A DNA stretch of 61,309 bases from DTJG01 sp964532995 (lineage in GTDB: Bacteria; Ratteibacteria; UBA8468; B48-G9; DTJG01), in assembly GCA_964532995.1 (NCBI GenBank), contig CAZHJN010000004.1, positions 1 to 61,309 on the forward strand, in the 5' to 3' direction. The notes beneath the pieces are model-generated. The model saw only the letters and a program-made list of their open reading frames with translations, made no database searches and had not been told where the DNA came from. The position numbers and the translations under genes are program-made. Within the stretch, counting starts at the first letter, position 1; every line of letters starts with the position of its first letter. Below, piece after piece: positions 33,883-43,093 of the stretch.

Positions 33883-35192
33883 ATTCTCCTTACTTCGGGG
33901 ATTAAAGAAAATATTTCATTTTTTATATCTTCAAGCATTTTTTCGCTCTCTGCTTCAAACCTTATGGTGATAACCGGTTCTGTCACTGATTTTCTTATGA
34001 GTGCCCACCCATGTTGAAACTGAATTCTCACACCATCAAGGGTATTTATTCTATCAGATGGGTAATGTTTGATCAGAGCTTTTAGTATTTCTTCGGGTTT
34101 CTTAACAGGAATTCTGATATCAGGGGTAATTGGAAATCTTCTGATGGATTTTATCTGTTCAGAAAGCGGTCCTTTTTTCTGTATAATCTCTGCCATTTTT
34201 AATGTGGCAAAAAGTCCATCATCACCGCCAATTTCCCTGAAAAAATAATGACCTGAAACTTCTCCTGCGAAAGGCGCATCTGTCTCAAGAAATCTTCTTT
34301 TTATAAAAGCATGCCCTGACTTTTCCATAATAGGGATTCCAGAAAACCGCTTTATTTCTTCTTCTATTGCCTGTGAACATTTTATGTCAAAAACAACATA
34401 TTCATTTTTCGTGTTTTCAAGGATATCTCTGATGTACAGAATTATGGCAGTGTCGGCTGGAACCACCTGACCTTCTTCATCCACAAATATTGCTCTATCT
34501 CCGTCTCCATCAAAAGCAACTCCGAAATCAGCATCTGACTCAATAACCCTTTTTTGAAGCTCTTTTATGTTTTCATAAATTGCGGGGTTTGGAGACCGGT
34601 TGGGAAAAGTACCATCAGGTTCGCAAAAAATTTTCACGACGCTGTATCCAAGTTCGCTCAAAATTTCAGGCGCAATCTTCCACCAGCAGCCGTTTCCAGC
34701 ATCAACCGCCACTTTAATATTGCCGTGCTTGAAAAATTTTCTGATGTATTTTCTGTAGTATGGGGTGATATCTGTTGATAGAATTTTTCCTTTACCTGTT
34801 TCAAAATGTTCAGATTCAACAAGATTTTTTATTTCCTGTATTTCCTCTGGAGTAACCGGGTTTTTTCCCAAAACAATCTTCATCCCATTGTCCTGAGGCG
34901 GATTGTGAGAACCTGTAATCTGAATCCCGCAGTTTTCTGACAGATATTTCAATGCAAAATAAAAAACTGGTGTTGGCACAGTTCCGATATCAATAACATT
35001 GCATCCGGAAAGTAAAAGCCCTTTTATCAATCCTGTTTTCAATTCTGATGTGCTGGGTCTTAAATCTCCACCCACCACAGTATTTTTATTCTTACATAAT
35101 GTGCCTGTGGCTCTTCCTATTTTGAACGCAATATCATCTGTCAGTTCTTCACCATATTTTCCTCTTATATCACACGCTTTGAAGATTGACAT
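33879..35192 (-). CDS. Phosphomannomutase/phosphoglucomutase
   Basis: Alpha-D-phosphohexomutase of 437 residues that interconverts 1- and 6-phosphates of mannose or glucose. Visible sites are Ser95 in TGSHNPPQ (phosphoserine), the metal loop DGDGDRA (Asp228, 230, 232) and the sugar loop GEVSGHYFF near 318. AGAGGTAAT precedes the ATG. It lies 15 bases after the FGGY kinase gene and overlaps the repeat-protein gene by ATGA. It connects phosphorylated sugars to nucleotide-sugar synthesis or breakdown. ManB-type versus PGM-type specificity cannot be read here. Confidence 0.93.
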   Translation of the reverse strand: MSIFKACDIRGKYGEELTDDIAFKIGRATGTLCKNKNTVVGGDLRPSTSELKTGLIKGLLLSGCNVIDIGTVPTPVFYFALKYLSENCGIQITGSHNPPQDNGMKIVLGKNPVTPEEIQEIKNLVESEHFETGKGKILSTDITPYYRKYIRKFFKHGNIKVAVDAGNGCWWKIAPEILSELGYSVVKIFCEPDGTFPNRSPNPAIYENIKELQKRVIESDADFGVAFDGDGDRAIFVDEEGQVVPADTAIILYIRDILENTKNEYVVFDIKCSQAIEEEIKRFSGIPIMEKSGHAFIKRRFLETDAPFAGEVSGHYFFREIGGDDGLFATLKMAEIIQKKGPLSEQIKSIRRFPITPDIRIPVKKPEEILKALIKHYPSDRINTLDGVRIQFQHGWALIRKSVTEPVITIRFEAESEKMLEDIKNEIFSLIPEVRRI

Positions 35193-35207
35193 ATTACCTC
35201 TTTCAGT

Positions 35208-36647
35208 TCAAATATAACCTCTATTTTTTAATTCCCTGAGAAAATCCTGGTATGATTCTTCATAATCAGCAATCCAGTGTTTTTCAGGTTCACAGTACTG
35301 TACGATTTTTACCATTTTCTCACATGCTTCAGAAAGGTTTCTGAAATGGGTTCTGGATGCTGCCAGAATTGCTGCACCTGAGGCTGCCTGTGTATTCTTT
35401 GTTAACGCAAGAGTCCTGCCGAGTATGGATGCTCTTATTCTATTCCATATGCTGCTTTTTGTTCCGCCACCTGCAATTCTTATCACATCTTTTATTTCTG
35501 CACCAAGAGATTCAAGGGTTTGATATGCGAGTTTTTCAATATATCCAACACCTTCAAGATAAGCGGTATAAAGTGTTTCTTCATCACAACCTTCTGGTTC
35601 AAAACCGGTGGCTTCAGAATTTACAAAGGGAAATCTTTCTCCCTGTCCAACAAGTGGCCAGCAGAGTTTTTTGCTCGGTGCTATTTCTTTTGCTTTCATA
35701 TTGAGATTGTCCCATTTTTCTCTTTCAAATCTTTTTATAATACACTGACCACCGGTATTGCTTGCGCCTCCTGGCAGCCACCATCCGTCAGGATGTTTGT
35801 GGTTGTAAACTCTTCCGAGGGAATCTTTCAGAATTTTTTTTGTTACCCCCTTGATGACAAGGGTTGTTCCCAGTGTTGAGTTCCACTGTCCGGGAAATAC
35901 AGCGCCTGTGGAAACCTGAGAAGCGCATCCATCAGTCATTCCTGAAACCACGGGTGTTCCGGCAGGAAGACCTGTTTCTTCTGAACATGCTGTGGAGACC
36001 ACCCCTATAACAGAACCCGGAGATACAACCTCTGGCAAAAGCCCGCATGGTATTTCCAAACTTTTCTCTATCTCTTCAGGCCATTTTCCATCAACAAGGT
36101 TATACCCTGTTTTGAGGGCATTTGTATAATCAGTAATACAGAAATTGCCTGATAGTTTACCGATAATGAAATCAGTTGCATGCACAATTTTAACTGTTTT
36201 TTCAAATATCTCCGGCATATTTTCTTTTACCCATAGAATCTTTGCAAGGCCATAGGAAGAATTGAATTTATATCCCATTTTTTCAGTCACATTTTTCAGT
36301 ACCTCGTTCAATATGATAGCCTGTTTCTGACTCCTGCTGTCATTGTACATGATTGCATCCATCAAAGGGTTGTATTTTTCATCAAGAAAACAGACCGTTC
36401 CTGATGTGGAAGAAACCGAGATTGCAGCAACTTTCGCATTTGCTGAGTTTGAAAAAGATTTCCTCAAACAGAGAACAACAGAATTCCACCATTGACAGGG
36501 GTTCTGCTGGTGCCACGATTCATTTTTCTGCACCGGAAAACTTTCAAAAAATGTTTCAGCGCCCGCCACAACTTCGCCATCTGTATTCATCAAAACAACC
36601 CTTACTCCCTGCGTACCCACATCAATTCCAGCAAAAACCTCATCCAT
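35208..36647 (-). CDS. FGGY-family carbohydrate kinase (xylulokinase-like)
   Basis: ATP-dependent sugar or polyol kinase. The N-terminal phosphate loop is FAGIDVGTQGVRVVLMN (residues 4-20), GMTDGCASQVSTG near 240 is the second family signature with its catalytic Asp, and IAGGGTKSSIWNRI near 395 is the adenosine motif. The length of 479 residues fits xylulokinase. AAAGGTG precedes the ATG. It is first in a transcript with phosphomannomutase. An isomerase of the fucose/arabinose fold is encoded nearby at 38445, which together suggests pentose or deoxy-sugar catabolism; the actual sugar is unknown. Confidence 0.9.
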   Translation of the reverse strand: MDEVFAGIDVGTQGVRVVLMNTDGEVVAGAETFFESFPVQKNESWHQQNPCQWWNSVVLCLRKSFSNSANAKVAAISVSSTSGTVCFLDEKYNPLMDAIMYNDSRSQKQAIILNEVLKNVTEKMGYKFNSSYGLAKILWVKENMPEIFEKTVKIVHATDFIIGKLSGNFCITDYTNALKTGYNLVDGKWPEEIEKSLEIPCGLLPEVVSPGSVIGVVSTACSEETGLPAGTPVVSGMTDGCASQVSTGAVFPGQWNSTLGTTLVIKGVTKKILKDSLGRVYNHKHPDGWWLPGGASNTGGQCIIKRFEREKWDNLNMKAKEIAPSKKLCWPLVGQGERFPFVNSEATGFEPEGCDEETLYTAYLEGVGYIEKLAYQTLESLGAEIKDVIRIAGGGTKSSIWNRIRASILGRTLALTKNTQAASGAAILAASRTHFRNLSEACEKMVKIVQYCEPEKHWIADYEESYQDFLRELKNRGYI

Positions 36648-36681
36648 TTTTCACCTTTCATGAGATTCTTTTTTTTGATTA

Positions 36682-36729
36682 TAACACAATGTTATTACCA
36701 TTGATACAGACTTATATAATATTGTGGTA
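36682..36729. promoter_or_regulatory. Inverted repeat in the FGGY/OlsB-like divergent region
   Basis: TAACACAAT (36682-36690) and ATTGTGGTA (36721-36729) are inverted copies matching at 8 of 9 positions, 30 bases apart. A smaller stem, ATAAC-5-GTTAT (36681-36695), overlaps the left arm. TATAAT at 36715-36720 lies just inside the right arm. Placement between two divergent genes suggests an operator pair, but no regulator is adjacent. Confidence 0.35.
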
Positions 36730-36766
36730 AAATAATTTTCTGAGCGGATTAATTCTGGAGGTTAAA

Positions 36767-37678
36767 ATGAGTAGGGCAAGACGAATTAAGCAATCAGTGA
36801 AAAAAAGGATTGCCGGAAGTAAGTCCGCATTTAAGAAAATCAGAAATGTTGGCATCGCTGTAAGGATCCACAGGACCAAATTTTTCCATATTTCAAGACT
36901 GAAACTGGGAAAATTCAGACCCAAAATTGGTTTGCAGATTGAAAAGGGTAATTTTATAATTAAAACTGTAGAGAATGCCAGGGAACTTGAGAATGTTTTG
37001 AGGTTGAGATTCGATGTATTCTATCAGGAATTGCTTGAAAAAAAGGCAGTTATCCCGTCTGACATTGATCAATTTGATTTTATCTGCGATCATCTTGTGA
37101 TATTTGACAGAGATAGAAATAAATATGTTGGTACTTACCGGCTCAATCTTTCCACATTTTCAAGAAAATTCTATTCTTCTCAGGAATTTGATATTGATAA
37201 CATTCTCAGGTTGAAGGATGTTAAACTTGAACTTGGAAGAGCCTGTGTTGACAGAGAATACAGAACAGGGGTTATAATAGCCCTGCTCTGGCGAGGACTT
37301 GCAGAATATATAAGACTCAGCAATACAAGATATCTGTTTGGATGTTCAAGCGTGAAGACAGTAGATACCAATGAGGTGGCCCTGCTTTATCTTTATCTGA
37401 TGAAACATCACAGAGCACCTGAGGAATTTATTGTTGTGCCCCGCAAAAACTTCAGGATACCTTCTTTTTCTGAATATCTGTCAGGTTTGAAATGTTCTTC
37501 AGAAGAGATGGATCAGGCAAAAACTCTGGTACCACCTCTTCTCTCTTTTTATCTCAAAGCAGGTGCTTTCGTATGCGGTGAACCAGCACTTGATAAAGCA
37601 TTTAATTGCGTTGATTTCTTCACAGTTCTTGATATGAAAAACATCGCAAAATCAATAGAAAAAAAGTACAATGTCTGA
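36767..37678 (+). CDS. OlsB-like N-acyltransferase (GNAT fold)
   Basis: Ornithine-lipid type first acyltransferase, transferring a 3-hydroxyacyl group to an amino acid or other amine. After a basic N-terminal 60 residues (many Arg and Lys), the GNAT-like core runs from FIIKTVENARELENVLRLR, through IFDRDRNKYVGTYRLN and LELGRACVDREYR (the conserved ELGR), to a helix ending LYLYLMKHH. GGAGG precedes the ATG. Its stop and the ATG of the next gene, a PlsC-like acyltransferase, share a base, which matches the OlsB-OlsA arrangement. Acceptor (ornithine, glycine, lysine) is open. Confidence 0.82.
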   Translation: MSRARRIKQSVKKRIAGSKSAFKKIRNVGIAVRIHRTKFFHISRLKLGKFRPKIGLQIEKGNFIIKTVENARELENVLRLRFDVFYQELLEKKAVIPSDIDQFDFICDHLVIFDRDRNKYVGTYRLNLSTFSRKFYSSQEFDIDNILRLKDVKLELGRACVDREYRTGVIIALLWRGLAEYIRLSNTRYLFGCSSVKTVDTNEVALLYLYLMKHHRAPEEFIVVPRKNFRIPSFSEYLSGLKCSSEEMDQAKTLVPPLLSFYLKAGAFVCGEPALDKAFNCVDFFTVLDMKNIAKSIEKKYNV

Positions 37679-38454
37679 TGAAAATCTTCAAATTTTATAT
37701 CAAATGTTTTTTAATGACCGGTCTTATCTTTCTGTATATTCTTGTTGCTTTTGTGATCATGATTTTTTCCAGATCTGAAAGCCAGAGGAAAAATCTCTGC
37801 AGAAATTGTTCTTATTTCACCAAAATTGCCCTCAGGTTTCTCGGCATAAAAGTAAGAAAAAATATGGATTTCCTTAATGAAGAGGAAACCTATCTTATTG
37901 TAAGCAATCATCTTTCCTATATGGATGTGCTTGTGATATCTTCTTTTTTCACAACCTCTTTTGTAACCTCAACAGAAATTGAGAAGGATATTTTCCTTGG
38001 TATGATGGCGAAACTGGGAGGTAGCATTTTTGTTGAGAGGAGAAAGAAAACAAGACTCTTAAAGGATCTGGGTTCTGTGTCAGAGGTTTTATCAGGCGGA
38101 TTGAATGTTATGTTTTTCCCTGAGGGTACCAGCACAGATGGAGAAGATGTGATTTCTTTCAAAAAGACCCTTTTTCGCTCTGCGATAATGTGCGGTGTAA
38201 AGATTCTTCCGCTATGTATCTGTTATGTTGCAATTGATAAAAAACCCATAACCAGGGAAAATCGCGACCTCGTCTTCTGGTATGGGGATATGAAGTTTTT
38301 CCCCCACTTTATAAAATTCCTCAAACTGGAAAGTGTGGAGGTAAATCTTGAGGTACTGCCCACCATATTGCCGTTATCAATGACTCCGGATACTATCTCA
38401 AAGCTTGCGCGCAGTTCAATCCAGAAAGCGTATAAAAAAGTATCTCATCTGTGA
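37678..38454 (+). CDS. PlsC-like 1-acyl-glycerol-phosphate/lyso-lipid acyltransferase (OlsA-like)
   Basis: Integral membrane acyltransferase. A hydrophobic segment spans about residues 10-33. The catalytic H-x4-D motif is SNHLSYMDV near 79. FPEGTSTDG near 140 is the phosphate-binding motif. With the preceding GNAT gene it would add the second, ester-linked acyl chain of an amino lipid. The stop at 38454 lies ten bases inside the convergent isomerase-like gene, so the two 3' ends overlap. A general LPA acyltransferase cannot be excluded. Confidence 0.87.
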   Translation: MKIFKFYIKCFLMTGLIFLYILVAFVIMIFSRSESQRKNLCRNCSYFTKIALRFLGIKVRKNMDFLNEEETYLIVSNHLSYMDVLVISSFFTTSFVTSTEIEKDIFLGMMAKLGGSIFVERRKKTRLLKDLGSVSEVLSGGLNVMFFPEGTSTDGEDVISFKKTLFRSAIMCGVKILPLCICYVAIDKKPITRENRDLVFWYGDMKFFPHFIKFLKLESVEVNLEVLPTILPLSMTPDTISKLARSSIQKAYKKVSHL

Positions 38455-39848
38455 AGGTATATATCCCAGTTTTTATATTTAACAAGGGCTTCATGAATTG
38501 CTTCAGATGAGTCTGAGAGATTGATCGCAACATGATGTTCAAAGCCATTTTCACAGATTAACCTGAGTAAATCCTGAAGATTGTCTATTTTTGCGACTCC
38601 AACCCCACCGAAGGTCTTAAGCGAATCTTCTGTCATTTTGCCCCTGCAGACATAACCCGCTATGTCTCCATAGCAATCATCGGTTGACAGTCGTAAAAAT
38701 GTGACAGAACCGGGTTTTATTTTTCCTTCAACTGCACCAAATGTTTTCTCTTTTCCAACCGTTTGTTCAAGAATCACATGGTGCGTCATCACAGGTTTTT
38801 CAAGGATTTCTATCGGGAAATTACTGCAGTGAAAAAGAACTGTTTTATTCGGATCCTTTCCATAATTATTATTCCAGTCAACAATGGCACTCGGTTTTTG
38901 TGATGCAAGCTGCAGTATGTACATTGAAACAAGTCCTGTAACATCAACTTCACAGGCCGCGGGAATCATTTTATGGCTGAAATAACTCATAACTCCGCAG
39001 GGAAATATTCCATAATTTTCCTGTATTGATGTCCAGCACTGGAAAGCAAAACCTTTAAGTTCTTTCGCTTCCATCCAGTTTTTGATTGCGGTTATCAATT
39101 TTGCCATCTTGATTACATTTTTTGTTTCTCCCTCTGGTTTTATATAAGCGGTAAACTCTTCAAAGTTCCTCCTGAACTGTTGTTCTGAATCCTTAATCCT
39201 GTTTACACTTGCAAGCAGTTCAGATAAATCCATCACATCAACGGATATTCCATGTCTTTCAAGGATTTTCTCGCTGTATCTTACTGTTTTGAAAGGATCA
39301 GGCCTTGTTCCAATTGCGCCAATTTTGAGATTTTTCAAGCCCTTTATTATTCTGCATATGGCGAGAAATTTAATGAGGTCTGCTCTAAAACTTTTATCTT
39401 CTGGAAATACGGTGTGGCTGGATGTCAGGGAATACTTTATTCCATACTGTCTTAGATTTCCGCATGCTGAAATTTTCCCGCAAAAACTGTCTCTTCTTCT
39501 CGGTGGGTCCATCTTGTCTTTTTCATCAGGATAGGCATGGATAAGAACAGGAACATCAAGTCCTGAAAGTCTTAATGTGTCAGCAATTGCCTGTTCATCT
39601 CCGAAATTTGGCAGTGTCACAATAACGCCGCTGATTTTGTCAGAGTTTTTCCTGAACAGGTCCGCGCATTTTTTTGCATCCTGCCAGGTTTCAACCTTGC
39701 CAAACCGTGTATCCTGTTCTGATAAAGAAATGACATTAACACCATTTTTTTTAAGTACTTTCATCATTCTTTCTCTTCCTGCCTTGCACAGTGCTTCAGG
39801 AAAACATGACCTGTTTCCGACGATCAAACCGATGGATTGTTTTTCCAT
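38445..39848 (-). CDS. L-fucose/L-arabinose isomerase-fold protein
   Basis: Aldose-ketose isomerase family of 467 residues. The most telling stretch is the split motif CWTSIQENYGIFPCGVMSY and ACEVDVTGLVSMYI near 267-305, which contains the Glu and Asp that bind the catalytic metal in FucI-type enzymes. The C-terminal region has HHVILEQTVGKEKTFGAVEGK and LSTDDCYGD. A GGGGG sequence lies before ATG 39848. It overlaps the AsmA-like gene stop by 25 bases and the OlsA-like gene at the other end. Substrate (fucose, rhamnose, sulfo-sugar) is not decided. Confidence 0.83.
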   Translation of the reverse strand: MEKQSIGLIVGNRSCFPEALCKAGRERMMKVLKKNGVNVISLSEQDTRFGKVETWQDAKKCADLFRKNSDKISGVIVTLPNFGDEQAIADTLRLSGLDVPVLIHAYPDEKDKMDPPRRRDSFCGKISACGNLRQYGIKYSLTSSHTVFPEDKSFRADLIKFLAICRIIKGLKNLKIGAIGTRPDPFKTVRYSEKILERHGISVDVMDLSELLASVNRIKDSEQQFRRNFEEFTAYIKPEGETKNVIKMAKLITAIKNWMEAKELKGFAFQCWTSIQENYGIFPCGVMSYFSHKMIPAACEVDVTGLVSMYILQLASQKPSAIVDWNNNYGKDPNKTVLFHCSNFPIEILEKPVMTHHVILEQTVGKEKTFGAVEGKIKPGSVTFLRLSTDDCYGDIAGYVCRGKMTEDSLKTFGGVGVAKIDNLQDLLRLICENGFEHHVAINLSDSSEAIHEALVKYKNWDIYLHR

Positions 39849-41524
39849 ATTTTTACCCCCTGTAATAAAGATAGTTTAAACTGTGGTTTATTCTGTTTCA
39901 TCATCCTTGTAATCCTTTGCTTCAGATCTTCTATGTGGATGGAATTATTGTTTCTATCAACAAGGACATTTATTCCGGAACCGAAAATTTCAGAAGTCAC
40001 AAGATAATCATTTTCTCCGGCCCTCTTAGCTGTGCCTTCTATCGTCAGCTGTCCGTTTGTGATACTGACGACACCGCTCAATCTTCTGTAATAAAAGTTA
40101 CCTGTTCCGAACTGTCTGCCTATGTTACCGGCTAAACTTGATGAGCCCAGACTTGCAAGCGCTTTAACCGCGCTTATATTGAGTTTTTGGGAAAAAGGTC
40201 TGCCCGGGATATTATCAAATTTTGCCTGTAGTGAAAATTGTTTGTCAGCTGCTTCCATAAAGCAGATTGTGTTAATAAAGCCTGTAATGAGAATTTCAGG
40301 GTTTAGACTCTGTATCAGTTTTTGAAGATTTATTCTTGAGATTTCGGTTTTTGCGTAAAATTTCAAAGGTTTTCCTTCGGATGTGGCAAACACAACTGTT
40401 CCGGATCCGTCATAAAAAGAAAAATTCAGGTTCCCTCTGTATTTTCCGTTTTCCTCGTTTATTTTCCCTTTTATATCCCTGCAATCAATTTTTCCGATTG
40501 AAACCTTTTTTGCTTCAACAGCGATTTCGTTTTTATCTGAAAAACCCTTAAGCGTAAGACAGCAGCAGGAAAAATTATCATATTGAATATGTCCGGGTAC
40601 AGAAAAAGATCCAGCAAAAAAAGGCAAATTTTCCTCTTTTTTCCAGAATCCCTGAGCGTTCATAGAAAATTTTGAATCAGATCTTATTTTAAATTTTTCC
40701 TGCCATTTTTCTGGAAGCTGCGAAATAATTTCATTCAGATTGACTCCTTCTGATTCTATCTTCAGGCTGAAATCCTCTGGACTTACCATCCCTTTTATGA
40801 AAATTTTTCCTCCTGATTCTGTTACGATATTTCCTGTTTCAATGAAACATTTTTTCTGCAGTATGTCGTATGTGGCTCTGGCATGTCCTGATAAAGGGCT
40901 GCTTTGTTTTTGAAGCAATAATCCTGAAAAATCAATATCAAACCTGATAAGTTTCACAACATCTTTATTTATCGTGATTGAAAGTTTTCCGGTAATGGTT
41001 GCTGAAAATGGAAGATTCTGAATGTCCAGAATATTTCTCAATTCATCAATCGCAAAGTCTTTAACATTTCCTTCTATTTCGCATGTTTCAGTTCCCCATT
41101 TCACAAGCCGGCCGGAAACAAACAATTTCCCAAATTTTTCAAGCATGATATTTACATCCTTCAGGTTGAGTTCTCCTTTCCTGAAATTTCCCTGAATCTC
41201 TCCTGAGAAGTTTATTTTTGATTTTCCCTGGGGAAGGTTAATGGTGGCCGGTAACTGAACAGCAAGAAGCTGGTTTGTTCCAAAAATAAAGCTTTTCCAC
41301 GGTACCCTTATTGAACCATCTGTTTCAATATTAACCGGAGGTTTTTCTGACACTTTCCACTGGAAATTGGTAACTCTTGCGCCGGGAAGAGTTAAGAAGA
41401 AGGAAAGGTTAACCTTTCTATCAGATGCGTGTTTTGCCCATAACCCTGTAATGATAGGTATTATTATCCACAATACAAGCAGGGTTCCACAAATCCACAG
41501 AAGGACCCGCTTTTTTTTCCTCAT
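39824..41524 (-). CDS. AsmA/TamB-like inner-membrane-anchored protein
   Basis: A basic MRKKKR start and a transmembrane helix (about residues 7-27) are followed by about 530 residues of alternating short beta segments (SGEIQGNFRKGELNLKDVN and similar), typical of AsmA-like proteins that form a periplasmic groove for lipid movement between membranes. The C-terminal FGTGNFYYRRLSGVVSITNGQ resembles the conserved end block of AsmA_2. It overlaps both the esterase (ATGA) and isomerase-like genes. Its presence supports a diderm envelope. No specific cargo can be named. Confidence 0.78.
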   Translation of the reverse strand: MRKKKRVLLWICGTLLVLWIIIPIITGLWAKHASDRKVNLSFFLTLPGARVTNFQWKVSEKPPVNIETDGSIRVPWKSFIFGTNQLLAVQLPATINLPQGKSKINFSGEIQGNFRKGELNLKDVNIMLEKFGKLFVSGRLVKWGTETCEIEGNVKDFAIDELRNILDIQNLPFSATITGKLSITINKDVVKLIRFDIDFSGLLLQKQSSPLSGHARATYDILQKKCFIETGNIVTESGGKIFIKGMVSPEDFSLKIESEGVNLNEIISQLPEKWQEKFKIRSDSKFSMNAQGFWKKEENLPFFAGSFSVPGHIQYDNFSCCCLTLKGFSDKNEIAVEAKKVSIGKIDCRDIKGKINEENGKYRGNLNFSFYDGSGTVVFATSEGKPLKFYAKTEISRINLQKLIQSLNPEILITGFINTICFMEAADKQFSLQAKFDNIPGRPFSQKLNISAVKALASLGSSSLAGNIGRQFGTGNFYYRRLSGVVSITNGQLTIEGTAKRAGENDYLVTSEIFGSGINVLVDRNNNSIHIEDLKQRITRMMKQNKPQFKLSLLQGVKIWKNNPSV

Positions 41525-42582
41525 CTGTTTTTAAGGTATTTATCAAAGAATTCAAAAGCCTTGTTCGCGGCAAAACTATGCTCTCCAGGGAAAATTTCAA
41601 TCCATAGATTTTCCAGTTTTCCTGCGGCCCTGTACGCCATTGTAATTTTTTCATGTGCCCTGATTGAAGAATGAAGCCAGAAGCAGGTATCATTTGCGCC
41701 TGATTCAACAAGCAGTGGCCTTGGTGCTATGGCTCCAATAACATCACCCACATCAGCGTACTGATATAACCCGGGAACCAGCTGACTTCCGCAGAAGTTG
41801 GGTCTGTTTATCGCGTAGTGTTCTGTGGTTGTTGCATAGCAGATAATATCTGCCGCTTTTATCCTTTTATCAAGAAGGGTGATGTATGTTGTCATTGTTC
41901 CACCCTGAGAAAGTCCCATGCATCCAATCCTTTCAGGATCAACATTTTTCTTTGTCAGGAGAAAATCAATAGCTCTCATACCGTCAAAGATGTTTGCGCC
42001 AAGGAGCGTTCTGCCGAGAATAAGGTGCTGGATGAAATAAACATTGCATTTGTCTCTTCCGGGAAATGGTGAACTGTCATATCCACATCTTTCGCCGAAA
42101 CCCCGCCAGTCCGGAACAATTGTTATGTATCCTCTTTTAGCCATTATTTCGCCGTAGTTGTAATTAGGAATACTGATATTACTCATTCTTTCAGGCTGCC
42201 TGAAATGAACACCTGCAACAGGATCTTTGCCATAAAGTCCGTGTCCATGGCAACAGAGTATTGCGGGTAGTTTTTCTTTTGATGTTTTCGGAGTAAGAAG
42301 ATAAAGCGGCATCCAGCAATCCTGTTCGGTCTGAATGAGATATTTTTCTCTGATGAAATCTTCAAGTTCTTCAGTGCTGCAGAGCTGTGGTTTGAGAGGA
42401 GCAGGTTCTGGAAAGTTTCCCAGCAGTTCACGAATTTTCACCTTGAGTGAATCACGCCATTTTTCAAAGGATTTTATATCAGAAGGTTTAACAAGATCAA
42501 TTGCCATTGAAGGTCTGGTTCTCTTAAAAAGCTTGTAAATAAAATTGTCTATTACCTGCGGCGCATCATTAAAGTTTGGCAT
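41521..42582 (-). CDS. Acetyl-xylan-esterase-like alpha/beta hydrolase
   Basis: Alpha/beta hydrolase of the acetyl-xylan-esterase/dienelactone-hydrolase-like group (PF12715-type). The oxyanion region is CCHGHGLYG, the nucleophile elbow GCMGLSQGGT (Ser near 228), the acid ESGANDTCF and the His GEHSFAAN near 335. No signal peptide; AAAGGAGAA precedes the ATG. It is downstream of the receiver-domain gene by 14 bases and coupled to the AsmA-like gene by ATGA. It may deacetylate imported oligosaccharides. Confidence 0.88.
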   Translation of the reverse strand: MPNFNDAPQVIDNFIYKLFKRTRPSMAIDLVKPSDIKSFEKWRDSLKVKIRELLGNFPEPAPLKPQLCSTEELEDFIREKYLIQTEQDCWMPLYLLTPKTSKEKLPAILCCHGHGLYGKDPVAGVHFRQPERMSNISIPNYNYGEIMAKRGYITIVPDWRGFGERCGYDSSPFPGRDKCNVYFIQHLILGRTLLGANIFDGMRAIDFLLTKKNVDPERIGCMGLSQGGTMTTYITLLDKRIKAADIICYATTTEHYAINRPNFCGSQLVPGLYQYADVGDVIGAIAPRPLLVESGANDTCFWLHSSIRAHEKITMAYRAAGKLENLWIEIFPGEHSFAANKAFEFFDKYLKNR

Positions 42583-42596
42583 GCGGTTCTCCTTTT

Positions 42597-42992
42597 CTAT
42601 GTCTTTTCAAGTATTTCTATCACCTTCTTAACGCTTCCCGGAATTTTGTACACATAAAAGGTGTCCGGCACCTGCAGAATGTTTGTATTAAACTGTTTTT
42701 CAGTCAGCGCAGTGTAGTAAATAATTTTTGTTTTCCTGTACTCGTTGTACCTTTTAATATATTCTCCAAGATTTCCGCCATAACCAAGATTCATCAGGTC
42801 CACCACTGCTGCATCAATTTTTGGTTTATTCCTATCAATGATATTCATTGCCGATGCAGCATCCCTGAATTCAATAACCTCAAACCCTTTTTTTTTGCAT
42901 TCTATGGCTAAAATTTTCCGTATGGTATCGTCGTCTTCAACAATCATAACAGTTTTTATGTTTTCCTGTTTTTCTGCCTGGTTTGGTTCCAT
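42597..42992 (-). CDS. Stand-alone response-regulator receiver domain
   Basis: I set the start at ATG 42992, which has GGAAAGG upstream; an open frame extends to 43115 but contains low-complexity basic residues and no ribosome site. The 131-residue product is only a CheY-like domain: acidic pair D20-D21 (VEDDDTIRK), phospho-acceptor D65 (AAVVDLMNLG), T94 (YYTALTEKQ) and K116 (YVYKIPGS). No output domain and no histidine kinase are encoded nearby. It begins a transcript with esterase, AsmA-like and isomerase-like genes. Confidence 0.83.
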   Translation of the reverse strand: MEPNQAEKQENIKTVMIVEDDDTIRKILAIECKKKGFEVIEFRDAASAMNIIDRNKPKIDAAVVDLMNLGYGGNLGEYIKRYNEYRKTKIIYYTALTEKQFNTNILQVPDTFYVYKIPGSVKKVIEILEKT

Positions 42993-43056
42993 ATTTTTCC
43001 TTTCCTTGTTGATTTGATTATTATAAGACCGGTTTCTATCCGGTGTCAAAAAATTC

Positions 43057-43093
43057 GGGGCCCTGGAAGAAGCAATTTTTCTTCCTGAGCCCC
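43057..43093. other. Strong GC-rich hairpin between divergent genes
   Basis: GGGGC followed by C and GGAAGAA pairs with TTCTTCC and GCCCC across a short A/T loop, giving about 13 paired bases with two mismatches. The last stem bases are followed only by TTT. It lies upstream of both neighbouring genes, so it is not a terminator of either; it could be an attenuator in the receiver-gene leader or a remnant repeat. A small stem ACCGG-7-CCGGT (43028-43044) precedes it. Confidence 0.45.
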
